A stretch of 64,000 nucleotides of DNA from Helopsaltes ochotensis (Eukaryota > Chordata > Aves > Passeriformes > Locustellidae). The first letter of the stretch is position 1. Each line of letters begins with the position of its first letter. The translations under genes and the position numbers were made by a program. The notes beneath the pieces are model-generated. The model had not been told where the DNA came from and searched no databases. It saw nothing but the letters and a program-made list of their open reading frames with translations. This document shows positions 14,312-25,870 of the stretch, piece by piece. The stretch lies in assembly GCA_013400155.1 (NCBI GenBank), contig VXBM01000232.1, positions 607,100 through 671,099 of the forward strand, given 5' to 3'.

Positions 14312-16039
14312 CTACAGTAAGTAAATCAAACGTATTTAGGATTCAGTATAGGTTATTAGCATACTTTTTCTAATACTCTTTTATTCACACTTAAGAAATG
14401 TTTTATTTCACTCCTATGTAATTTTCCGGACTGAACTCTAAGAGATTGTTTTACTTGTTACACTTTTCTCCAGTTGTGTTTATTCCTCAAGTCTCTTACC
14501 AAATGAGTCTGACTACTTCTCTGTAGAAAGCACAAATCCCCATCATACAAAATAAGGGATATTCAAGGATTTTCCTAAGCAAAATGCTCTGCATAAATAA
14601 CTCGTGGGTTTAAAAAAAAATACTAAAAAGAAGAAGAAACAAAACCCAAAAGAATTGCAACAGCCCAGAATGTGTAAGCACCTCAATTTTCTCATTTCTT
14701 GCTCTGTAAATATTCAAGTATGCAAATTTGTTATTCTCTTAATGCAATTCAAACAGCAATAAAATAACAGATAATAAAATTCATTAAAGAAAGAGAATAT
14801 GTTTGTCTTTAACGATCATTACTACAAGAATCACACCTGATATGTATTGGTGCCTTCAGGAACACTTCCACTGTTTACATGTTCTGGTTCAGAAAAGCAG
14901 CTACAAATGAATTGCTGAGCAGCTCTCAGCACATAATACTGGGGAGTGGAGAATAGTTGGGAGTAAAGAACTGATTTCATCATATATGAAGTTTTTGAAA
15001 ACCAAGGATTTTTTTTTTCACCATAAGCTGCATATTATTGAAAGCTTACTTGTAAATAAAATACTACAAGAAAACATATAGCCACAAAATTCAGTCAGTA
15101 CTAACAAACATCATGGAAATTAGAGAATTAAGATAAAGGGAGCGCAATCATTTATTGTTACTGAGACACATTTCTCAGAAGAGAGGGTTTTCTGCACCTC
15201 TGATCCATGAGGTGTTCACATTAAGTGGACTCCCAGACTTTCCTTGGCTGCAAGGTTCGCCACTGAGAAGTCAAGGTTTGGACTGAAAATGTATGATGCG
15301 GCAATTTAGAATAATACTCCATCTACAAGAGAACTGAAGGTAGTCAGGCAAGTGAGAAATATTATATTCACTAATCCAAATTTCAAACATAAAAATTTTA
15401 GAAAACAAAGAACAAGAGTTTAAAGTTTATATTTCCTAGACATGCATAAGGTTAATTCATAATAAAAAGTTTCAGAAGAAACTGAAAGGGCATAAATGGA
15501 GGCTTAGAACATCTGCTTAGTTCTGCAGATGGAACAGTCAGAAAGGGTCTTCTCTATTAAGCAGTTTGTTCCCTAGTTAATCGGTATACTATCAAAGTGC
15601 AAAACAATCAGCAAATCGATATTCATGTATATTCTGAGTTTTGTAACACTAAATTTATTCAAAGTAAAAGTATTTTCAATGCCACTTTAAAACTTGGTTT
15701 GGGACCAATTTAGATGATCTATTGGACCTCAAAATGCATGTTCTTCCTCCTTTTAAAATGGTTCATTGCCTTTCTATACACTAGAAAAAAAGATTTCTAT
15801 TCCACTGGATTTATTTTCTTTTTAAGAATTTTTTTTACAATATTACAGTAATAGGATCTCTCTGTTTGTAAGTGTGCAGTAAGGGATTCAAAGATTACTT
15901 TTTCAATTAGAAAAGAAGAAATAATAGTAGCAGCAAGCTTGCATACCTCTTTTAATGAACATAAAAGATCTCATCTGAATCTCATTACCACATCTTCTTT
16001 ATACTTAATCACTTATTTGCTTCACATCTGAAAGCAAAC

Positions 16040-16740
16040 CTTGAAGTCAAATCACAGAAATCTCTGTTGGGCTTTTCAGCTGCAGCTGAGGAGCTCATGA
16101 GGACATTGGAGCAGGCTCTCCTAAAGAGGCTCTCTCTGTCAAGCACTGCCCGGTTCGTTTTCCAGCTGCCACAAAGCAGGAGCTTCAAGTCAAGGGAGCT
16201 GGAGGTGATTAGATCCCCAGATAAACAAAGCACTGACACCATTCCCCCGTGGCTGGGATACCATAGCAGCTTCCCCAGGTCTGATGCAGTTCTGTCCTGC
16301 TGGGTTGAACCCAGCAGTGTCTGAGTCAATAATCTTTTCCTCTCTGCCCATCCAGTCCCCGCCCCAAGGGCTGAGCAGACAATTCTCTCTTCTTCACAAA
16401 TTTCTTCCCACACACTCTATCAGCATGGCTCTCTATATTAAACTCGGGAATGGGGGGGATCTTAGGCAATAAAACTTGGGAGCACAAGGAGGGCGGAGAG
16501 GACGAACAAATGGCTCTGAATGCCCAGAGTGACAACCTGTGTGAGAAACAGGAGCAGAGCTCCTGTCCACTCCAGCTTCTCAGAATCAAATCCTGCTTTA
16601 GCTTCAAATAAGGTCTTTAAAGCATAACCAAAGTGCAGCTTCAATTGCACAGAGAAACAGCCAAAGAATCTCAATCCCATCAACCCCATTTCACCCAAGG
16701 ACAGTGCAAGAGTTGGGAAGGAAAGTGCACAGCATGTCCA
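16040..16740. other. GC-richer block of unknown origin
   Basis: This stretch has clearly more G and C than the intron around it and open frames of 78-134 codons on both strands. None of these looks like a known protein. It contains the 10-bp palindrome at 16297-16317 and the motif GGCAATAAAACTTGGGAGC near 16466. It could be an old LTR or another unrecognised repeat, or an intronic regulatory element. I cannot decide between these from sequence alone. Confidence 0.4.
16297..16317. repeat. Perfect 10-bp inverted repeat
   Basis: CTGCTGGGTT at 16297-16306 and AACCCAGCAG at 16308-16317 are exact reverse complements around a single G. It sits inside the GC-richer block at about 16040-16740. Confidence 0.9.
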
Positions 16741-17608
16741 CCAGAGCCTTCGGTGGCAGAAAAATATCTGCCAAATACATATCTAGTTTCTTACATCTCC
16801 TCATCTTGAGACTGATACAGCAGAGCACTTTAATTCAAAATTCCACCTACACAATGAAGTATTTCAATGGAACAAGTATATCATCCCCAAATCAATATTC
16901 ACAGCAAGGAGCCATTCTGAAAGTGGAGGCAGAACTCAGAGCCAGTGCCAGCCTGGAAGAAGGAACAGACAACTCATACTGCGTGTGATCTTGGGTGTGC
17001 AGATTGATGTTTTTTATTCACAGAAATGCAATGTGGAGTTTTAGGAGAACATCAGTTATGTCAGCCATTTTCTCCTTCCCTAAAGTCATCTTTTTGTCTC
17101 TAGTAACCATGAACCAAGACTTTTACATTTCTCATAACAGGAAACAAAACTACCTCAGCCTGAACTGCAGGTGACCTTTCACTATCTGCTCAGCACTAAG
17201 CGTGTATGACATCATTGCATAAGTCAAATAAGAACCTCCAGATGGCAGAAAACCAAAATGCTGTTAAATCAGTTCCTCATCTCGTGGACGACCAGAAGCA
17301 AAATATACTACTTCATTTTTGGCCAGGGTGAATTTGCCAAAGTCAGATATGAAAACAATCCTATCACAGAAATGGTCTTACACTGTCAAATATGTAAGGG
17401 ATGCTTTCAGGAAAAGAAACAGCAGTGAAATAACCCTCAAAAACTACTTTCAGAGAAAGAACCGTAGAACCTCCAAGAACCAAGAGTGACAGATGAGACG
17501 TGGGGACTAAATGAACAGTGTCTTTAACTGAGCTGAACACAGGCCAACTCTGGCTCTTCACAAAGTCTTGAACCCAGAGATCGCAACTAATTTCCAAAAC
17601 CCTCTAAG

Positions 17609-18144
17609 TGACGCCATTTGGGTTTTGCAGGTTTTTCTTTTGTAAGTAGTATGTATTCTTCACACAAATATTTGTAACTGTGTCACCTCTTGTATTTGTA
17701 GCTAGTTTTCCCAGTAATTTTCCATGGCCTTTCCCTAAGCAGAAAGACAAAACAAATTCCAGAGCTCCAAGCCCCGGGGGGTACAAGGCCCCTTGGTATC
17801 TTGGTTCTTCCTGGAGCCAAGGCTGAGAACAGCTCTTGGAGATACATTCTCAAGGACAAAGTACAACTAGTGCTCCAGAGAGGGCTTGGCCTGGGGGGGA
17901 ATTGCAGAGAAGGGGATTGGTCTGGGGGGAATTGCATCATCAGTTTTCCTCCTGATTGGTGCTTTTTATCAACTATGCTAATTACCTACAACCTATAAAA
18001 ATGTACTCACCCCTGGGGGGATGGGCTTTTGTGGACATCTTTCCATAACTGCCTCTGAAGGCCTCCAAAAAAAGATCGCCTTTTATATTACCTCCTTACT
18101 CAAATTATCTTGAGTTTCATTTCCAGGTTGTGCAAAAGGCAACA
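17609..18144 (+). mobile_element. Solo LTR of an endogenous retrovirus (ERVL-like, songbird type)
   Basis: This element begins TGACGCC and ends GGCAACA, with TAAG on both sides (17605-17608 and 18145-18148), a possible 4-bp target duplication. It carries a TATA-like CTATAAAA near 17994 and a downstream T-rich stretch of the kind these LTRs have. Near 17884-17934 there is an internal tandem repeat around GGGGGGAATTGCA. No primer-binding site follows the right end and no polypurine tract precedes the left end, so it looks like a solo LTR left by recombination. No retroviral coding sequence is present. Confidence 0.72.
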
Positions 18145-20546
18145 TAAGTCCTGCAGAGGCTTTTTTTCAATCTACTTGATTCAACATACTATCTGCTAAA
18201 AGGAAAAATATGCTGGAGAAATAAAACTATTATTATATCAGAATGAAGAAATAAACAATCACTGGGGAAGTGAAGAACTATTTACCTACAAGAAAACAAT
18301 ATTTCGTTAAAACATTTGAAAAGTGTTTTCACACAAGAAGTCAGAGGAGCACCGTGCCACAAAGGCACAAAAAAGTGAATAGTTTAATGGAGTGTAGAAT
18401 CAGGACAGCAGGAAACTTGAGCAATTTCTGGAAAGACCTTTAGGAGCAAGATCTCTACCAAAAATTCCCAAGGTAATATCCATAGTCCCACAATGATAGC
18501 TGTCCCACTGAAACTTGTGAAGTATTTTCAAGATTTCTGATAAACAATAAAGAACTGGTATTATAATTTATAATAGTAGGTTGGAAGGAAACCTGAAATA
18601 TGATGTGCAGCACCTACAGAGCAGATACCCTCCAGACCAACTTCTGCTAGCATTATTATTATGATTGTGCAAAAAAAAAAATCTCCTCAATGCCCTTAGA
18701 TAGTGCAGTGTACTCCTACTTAGGTAGCCTGTGAAAAGTTTCCCATATTTTAAAGTTTGAAGCAAAAGTTCATCTGAGGAAAAAAAAATACATTTCAAGT
18801 AATTTCTTTCAGAATGAAAACTTTCTTTCATTTCGTTTCCTCAAAAAAGCAAATGTGAGAAAAGCATGAACAAAATTCTCATGTAAAGACAAATAGATTC
18901 TGTTTTTTAAGGTGGAAAGGGGAAAGAAACCTCTACATATTTTTGTGCACAAAACAAACTCCAAGTGTTGAAACACCAGAATATGACACCTAAATAATAC
19001 TAAATTGTCAAATAACATTTAAGCTACAAGATGCTAAGCACAGACTGACAATTCTGCCTTGGTAAAAACAAGATTTTTTTTCTTTAAGTATTTTAGAGTC
19101 CAGTGAGATTACCTCATGTAAACAATCAAAGTTGTTTAAAAACTTGTTCATCATTGAAATTTAAATTACTATTACTCTTACAATTACTGTTGGAAATTAC
19201 TTGCTGAAAGCAAGAAGAACGCCAGCAGTTCACAACAATGATAAGCAAAATGAATTGGCTGCATTGATTCCTGCAAATGAAACCACAATGCAGTGACAGA
19301 TTTGAGCCTTTTTAGCATTATAAGAGGGTTATTTTATTTTCCTGATCATCCCCCTAACCTTTCTCTTCATCTCTGCTATTTATCTGGAATTCATTTTTCT
19401 TGAACCTGGATGACCGCATTTCAGATGAGATCTCAGAGAGTACATAAAAATATTCCCCAATTTCTGTAAAAGAAATCTCTCTCCTGATACATGCTGGTAT
19501 CAGATTTTCTAGAGCCGTGTTGTATTGGTGACTAACAGCAATCCTCTAACACACTAGTTTTACCTTTATCGAAACCTTTACACTACAAAGTTCTAGTTTT
19601 TTGTCCCAAAGGGCATAATCCTGCATTTTGTACTTCCCTATCTCATCCATTTTTCTCACTTCAGAATTCAGATCATCACCAGTGGCTCCAATCTCAGTGT
19701 CTCCAGGTGTGTATTTTCAAATTCTGGCAAGCTGAGCAATGCAAATATAAAATACACCTCATTGCACTGCCAGGTCTTGAGATGTTTCACCAATATTTTT
19801 TCCCAACCTGGTCTTTTCTCTTCCTCCTATTTCCACTGCTCCTCTGTTAGCCAGTATTTGACCACTTCTACCACTCTCGGACTGAAGCATGTCCCACTTT
19901 GAACACCTGAATGTGGTATGGAAAGCCCTTCTAAGATTCAGCTAAATTAGACATTATGTATATTTGTTGTTTAAAGACTAGCAGTCTTACCAAAAAAAGA
20001 TACTGCTTTAGCCTAATTTAGCCAAATTCATAACCAAAATAGATGCACAGTGGTTCTCTAAAATTGAAACAGTACTTTCAGAGAAATAATCTTTTATAGC
20101 AAATCCAAAGGGGGATAATCGGAATGAGATACGTTTTTACTTACTTCAGACATAAATGGATTTTTACTATTTGTTCAAGCTTGCTATCCTGTCTGAGAAT
20201 GGGAGTGGTAAAATTCAATTCTAAATCCTATGTTACCAATGAAGTTGCAAACTTTGGATTTTGTTCCAAAAATATCACCAGAATTCCTGCTTTTTCAATT
20301 GATTTTCTTCAAAGGGCTTCTGTTGAAAGTTTCTGGACTTGTAAGTGTATCTTTGAAATACTTCTAGGATTGAATCTTCTAGGATTTCACAGGAACCTTC
20401 TAGGAACCTTTTCAACAAAGGTTATCCTTACATATAAAGATACAAACAACACTGGAAATTATTTTCTTAACATAAAACTGAAAATATGGAAAAAAATTCA
20501 TTTTTTAAAAAAATATTATTTAATCATTTTTAAGATTCTTTTTTGT

Positions 20547-20640
20547 GTATATAGTATATATATATATTGAGTTTATTCTATTTAATCTATATATAAATAG
20601 TACATCTATATACATGTATATGCATATTCATGTATAAACA
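20547..20640 (+). repeat. AT-rich microsatellite region
   Basis: A run of TA dinucleotides near 20555-20568 is followed by degenerate TATA/CATATA repeats to about 20640. It is simple sequence with no gene evidence. Confidence 0.85.
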
Positions 20641-23600
20641 AGTATTACTGCTAAAAAATCAGGGTATAAATAATTTAACACAGAAGGAGAGGCTACATGA
20701 ATACAGATTTACTAGTCATAGGAATGAAACCTGAGTATGAAAATTCATTCCCCAATCTCTGACAGCCAACATTGACATGGAGCCTTATAAATCTGCCCTT
20801 TAAGAAAATTCTAAAAGTAAATAAATAAATAAAGTACTATTCCTCATCTGTTCTTCTTTTCCAAGAAAGCATTCTGAAAGTAATCTTTTTCCCAGACATG
20901 AATAATTCTGCACATGGGTGAAATTCTGCTCCTTTTATCAATCTCCTCAAAAGATTGACAAAATAAAGATACATTTCAAGAAACAGGACAATGCAAGCAC
21001 ACTAAAGGAATCTTGATGTGAAGTTTATCACAGATTAACCACATAGGATTCTGCACTGCACTATGCAAAGCTAATTGTATTTATCAACATATAAGAGTAT
21101 CACAATACCATCTCTCAAGTGGAAGCAAAGCAAAAAAGCAAAACCAAAACCAACCCCCCAGAAAACCCTCACCTTTCAAACAAGTTATAAAAGACATGTG
21201 AAAGAAGTCCTAATATTTCTTTCTGTAGCTGCCAAGTTGTCTTAAAGAACTTAGTTTCCAAGTACCTCTTTAGTAAGGATGTTTTCTAAGAAGTGAAAAG
21301 CAGGTAATTGGCAAGCAAATTTGGAAAATTTAATGAATTTATTAAATTAACATCTACCTTAACACTGCATTAGAAAAGTGTATCCTTGCATACATAGGTG
21401 TATTAGCCTCTTTGATTTCTATCTCTATAAAAAACAGGAGTTTATGCCTATCATTCCTGAAAATTAAATTCAGGACAGCAAAGTCAGCCTTTGTTCTTCC
21501 TGCACATATTTTACCTCCAGTAATACCTCACCAGGCTGTCTGTAAACTTGTGCAGATGCAATTAACTGCTTCTGTAACTGAAACTTTCTAAACCTTTGTA
21601 TTATTTATGCAAGAAGAAATAAAACCTCCTACTCTCATTCATCTCTGTACTGGACTGCAAGACCTAACAGAGGACTAAAAAATTATTTAGTGAATTATAT
21701 ATATAGATGTGATTTTGAATGTCAATATGAAATTGATAGCACAAGGATAAAATAAAACAGTCTCCACAATTTCATGTGATTTCTTTACATATATATACAA
21801 ATTTATGAATTTTATATACACATATGCATAAATACTTAATTTCTTCAGCCACTGAAATTATACCGTGAAGTATACTCTTAATTGCATGGTTTTCCATTTT
21901 CTACATCTTGATTCCAAGTACCTGTCTAAAGATCTAAATTGGCATCATTATCCTAGGAACATGTGAAGATAAACAAATCTAGGAATAATAAAATGCTCTG
22001 ACCTTAAAAGGCCTCCTGTTTCAAAAACATTTAAAAGTGTGCAAAAGATTGACTTCAGGTAATCTCACTCTTTAACATAATATATTATTTCATGTATGAA
22101 TAGGGCTCTTTTCCAGCACAACTGCTGGTTACAATTAATAACAGTAAATTATGCAAGTTTTATATATTCATATTTTTCCTGTGAGTTAGACAACATTAAG
22201 CATACACAGAACACAAAGATGCACTTAGCCTTAAGGTTACATGCTAGAAAAATAATCAAGCCACTGAAAAAGAGGAAACTTTGAAACAAAGGCAGGATCG
22301 TGAATTTGCAAGTACAGGTCTACAAAAAGGAAGATGTACATCATATATCAAAACTCAATGTACAGAAGACAGCCTTCAAATAGCAGCAGCAGCCTTTCCC
22401 TGGTCAAGATTTCAACACTGGATTGCAAGCCTCAACACTGGTCTAAAACTTTCTTGTCTTATTTAGAAAGAAATTTATTCAGGATTTCTCTCAAACATGA
22501 CACTGGTTGAGAGAGCAAGTCAGACAACTGTACATCACACAAAAGTTCCAGTCTTTCTCTTTTAGCTTTTAATGGCAGGGCCTGATTATGACACTACAAC
22601 AAATATCTTTGAACTGTTGAAACTGCTAAGACAGTTAAAGAAAAAAAAACAAAAACCAAAAATCTTAAATACACAATTCATAAAGCAGCATATTTTCCTT
22701 AATTAATTTTCTCATCATTTAAAATATCTTTACTAATTCTCTGTAACTGGATATGTTCTGGATCCATTCTCAGAGAATCTGTGTAGAATAAACATTTGAA
22801 ACATCTTAAAGACTAACTAAAACCATACTTCTACTACACTGCAAGGCAAATGACTTTTGGATGTTTTGCATTTTTATGCAAAATAGTGCAGCTGCAATTG
22901 ATAAAAACCAATCAAGCTAATTTAAGTCAATCATGTCCAGGAGGTTCTCATCACTTGTCTAAAAATGCTCTCACACTCACTCTAAGACTTTACCACAGCA
23001 AATACCTCCCCCACATTCAAATTTCAATACCATAAAGTTCCCTCTGTGTCTTACACAACAACAAAAATATAATTCTTATGGAATAAGCATATTTTTAGTT
23101 TTACACTAAAAATCTAACTTCTATGTTTTATTTGAATAGAAACTTAGACTGTTAGTACCACTTGAGCATAAATATGACTCAAGTCTCTACAGCAACATTG
23201 TACCTTTAGTGAACATCAAGGCACCAGGTCAAAGGCAAAGTAAACTTCTAGCACTGAAAATGCACAACTGTTACCCTCTAATACATAATCTGGATTACAT
23301 TACTGAGATCATATGTTCTGAATTTATTTTTTTTCATTTATCAATATGGCACATTACAGCTGCCATCCTGAGTTCTCTCTCAGCTGCTGCATTTGACATT
23401 TTTAATGATGATAGTTTATCTTTTAAAATTTTGCATTATTGCCACTACATTTGAAACTTTTGAAACTCTAACAACCATGCAAGAACTCTTTCCTAGATAG
23501 GCAAAATCCTGTGTTACAGATCTGAAACCTGTGTTTGATTCTTACCCATTTGGCCAACCCTCATGTGCATGTGACTGCAGATACTTTTCAGCCAGCTCAA

Positions 23601-24360
23601 ATAAAGAGAGGCCCTGAACTTCAAGCTATGCTATGTCCTTATTCCTGTTCCCTTTGAGATGATTATGGGGTTCAGTGCAGTAACTGGAGATGGAAGCAGA
23701 GAGTCACATAACCCTGCCCTGGATCTCTTTCTCCTCCATGAAGAGGTGAAACCAGCTGACAGCAGATGCTATCAAATTGATATAAACTGCTCTCACAGCT
23801 TCTCTGCATGTTCTTTTTGAGAAGCTGCTCACCAAAACCACTTGCTCACTGTTCCAACAGAAGCCAACAAGGAAAATACAACAACATCAAGAAAATCTAT
23901 CTACCAGTAATCCTGCAACTGACCAAGACAGGGCTTGAAAAACGTACCCTCATCTTCAAACCATAAAAACTATGTCTATCTTTGCAGAGAAAGATAAGAT
24001 AATTTCCCAATCATATTTGTCCTATAGGTAGTCACAAGGATTTTCATTCGATAGGAAAGGTTCTCTTTTTATTGACGGACTACTGTGTTGGGGTTTTTTT
24101 TAATACACTGAACTGTTAAATATCACATCAAATATTAAGATAAGCTTTCCATCAAACTGTTTGTCTTAGAACATTAAGTGGATAATAGTTCTTGGACTCA
24201 TGTATAACTAATAATAATCATTGAAATTAGTAAAAAATTCCCACTCCGAACTCATGTTCTAGAAATGCTTCTTTTGGTTATACATCAGAACACAAAATTC
24301 TTCACAATAGCTAAGCCAGCTGGAAACAAAGCCAGCTAACTGGAACAGGCAGCACACACC

Positions 24361-24835
24361 TTGGAGATATGGAGCCAGTCTCTAGAACACACTCAGCTCA
24401 TCTTAGACAGCTTGAGTCCAACTGAAGTCCCACCTGGATGGTTGGGAACTGACACAGAGAATGTACCTGCAGAGGCTGAGCACCAGGTCTGTGCACGCTG
24501 GCAAAACAGCCACAGCGAGGTCTCAGTGTGTCTTCAACTATTATTGAGTGGAAGGGCTGAGGAGGCAGGGCCAGACTCCTCTCAACGAGGCAGGGATGAG
24601 ACAAGTGGAACATGGAAATTCCACCTTGACATAAGGAAAACATATTTTTGGTTTGGTTTTTGTTTTGTTTTTTACCACAAGTTTTGTCAACTACTGAAAC
24701 AGGTGTCTAAATAGGTTATGGAAAATCCATCCCTGGGGTATTCAAAACTTAGCTGGATGTCGTCCTGAGCAATCTGCAGTAACTAAAACCTACTTAGATC
24801 AGAAGCTCGGGCTAGACAACCTCTAACCAGGCCTG
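24361..24835 (+). mobile_element. CR1 LINE 3' fragment with internal T/G-rich tract
   Basis: The right half resembles the CR1 3' region: GAACATGGAAATTCCACCTT, GGGGTATTCAAAACTTAGCTG, CGTCCTGAGCAATCTG, and CTAGACAACCTCTAACCAGG. The left half is weaker. A TTTTTGGTTTGGTTTTTG-type tract at about 24645-24673 sits where CR1 normally has a short T run. The 3' end is near 24835, next to GCCTGACAC. The start is approximate. Confidence 0.7.
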
Positions 24836-25299
24836 ACACTACCCAGTGAAGCACCCACAGCCCAATCTTCCCTGAGGATTTCCCCATGAGCACACAGCAA
24901 CTGGATGGATTGAGTATGAAATGCACACAGAAGAGAGTGTTAGAAGGTCCCAGAATTCCAGCTATCCTGTAATTTTGTTCACAAGGTAAGTGGTGAGAAT
25001 TTATTGTGTATCTGAGCTTTGGCAAACCTTTACACAATGAAGTTGAACAAAGATGATCTCTCAAGGCTTCTACTTGCCTAAAACCATTAAAAACACTACA
25101 GAAAGGATTGTTGAAAAAGAGCTTGCCAGTAACTGCAAAAGATAAATACTATAACAAAAAATGCTTAAGAATTATCCAACAAACATAAACACAGGGAAAC
25201 AGATTTCAAATCAAACTATCAGCAACCCATCAAAAATTCAGCTTTTCTTGGGGAGAATTTAACCAGAAATTCATAAATCCACCTACAAATCACCTGCTT

Positions 25300-25870
25300 G
25301 TCTGTCATCTCTCTGGAAATGGCTTCCAGGATTATTCCTTCCTTATTATGACCTTTCCAGGGACCAATGTAATAATCAGTGTAAGTTCCCTGGAGCCCCC
25401 TTCTTGCCTTTTGTAAGACATTGGCTCTCTCCCAATTCCTATCACTTTCCAAGGGTAACTGACACAATGCCATCAGCCCTTGCAAGTGCATTTCAGCAAG
25501 GCCAAGGGTGTTGTATGTATCTGGTTTCTTTAAATATGCCCTGAGCTGATCCTCCTCCATCAAGGATCAGTTTACCTGGCACTGGACTTCTGTAGTGGAC
25601 CTGGGATTGCTGAGGGTTGGTCTTTCCAGTAATGATCAAGGTGAACAAGGCAGTCAGTACCTGGACCCTCTCCATCTTCTTTAGGATCAGATCTCCCCTC
25701 CCATTCATCATTGACCCCATATTTTCCTTAGTCTTCTGCTATTGCTGTACCTGTAGAAACCTTTCTTGTTGTCCTTTTTATGCCTTGTTATATTCAAGTC
25801 CAGATGGGCTTTGTCTTTCTTAACCCTAAACTTGACTCTCAGAGAGGGTCTCCCTATTCCTCCCAGACAC
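25300..25870 (-). mobile_element. CR1 LINE internal ORF2 fragment, minus strand
   Basis: This piece matches the middle of CR1, between the endonuclease and reverse-transcriptase domains, in reverse. Landmarks are GTAAGTTCCCTGGAGCCCCC near 25381, CTGAGCTGATCCTCCTCCAT near 25541, TTTTCCTTAGTCTTCTGCT near 25722, CTTTCTTGTTGTCCTTTTTA near 25761, and CCTATTCCTCCCAG at about 25853. Both ends of the element are missing. The longest minus-strand frame, 114 codons at 25219-25563, is a chance remnant. Confidence 0.78.

Noticed and set aside
16009..16413. 134-codon minus-strand frame in the GC-richer block
   Set aside because: Overlapping frames on both strands are equally open and none resembles a known protein.
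17609..18144. A complete provirus around this LTR
   Set aside because: There is no primer-binding site after it, no polypurine tract before it, no matching second LTR and no gag/pol/env similarity nearby.
18572..18600. Possible CR1 terminus (GTAGGTTGGAAGGAAACC)
   Set aside because: Only about 20 bases match and the following sequence does not continue as CR1.
20124..20570. 148-codon open frame on the + strand
   Set aside because: Phe/Ile/Lys-rich translation of AT-rich intron ending in a TA microsatellite; no family resemblance.
24361..25870. Adjacent opposite-strand CR1 pieces as one twin-primed, 5'-inverted insertion
   Set aside because: In twin priming the inverted 5' part would lie to the left of the + strand 3' end at 24361-24835, but here it lies to the right, and about 460 bp separate the pieces. 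Two independent insertions are more likely.
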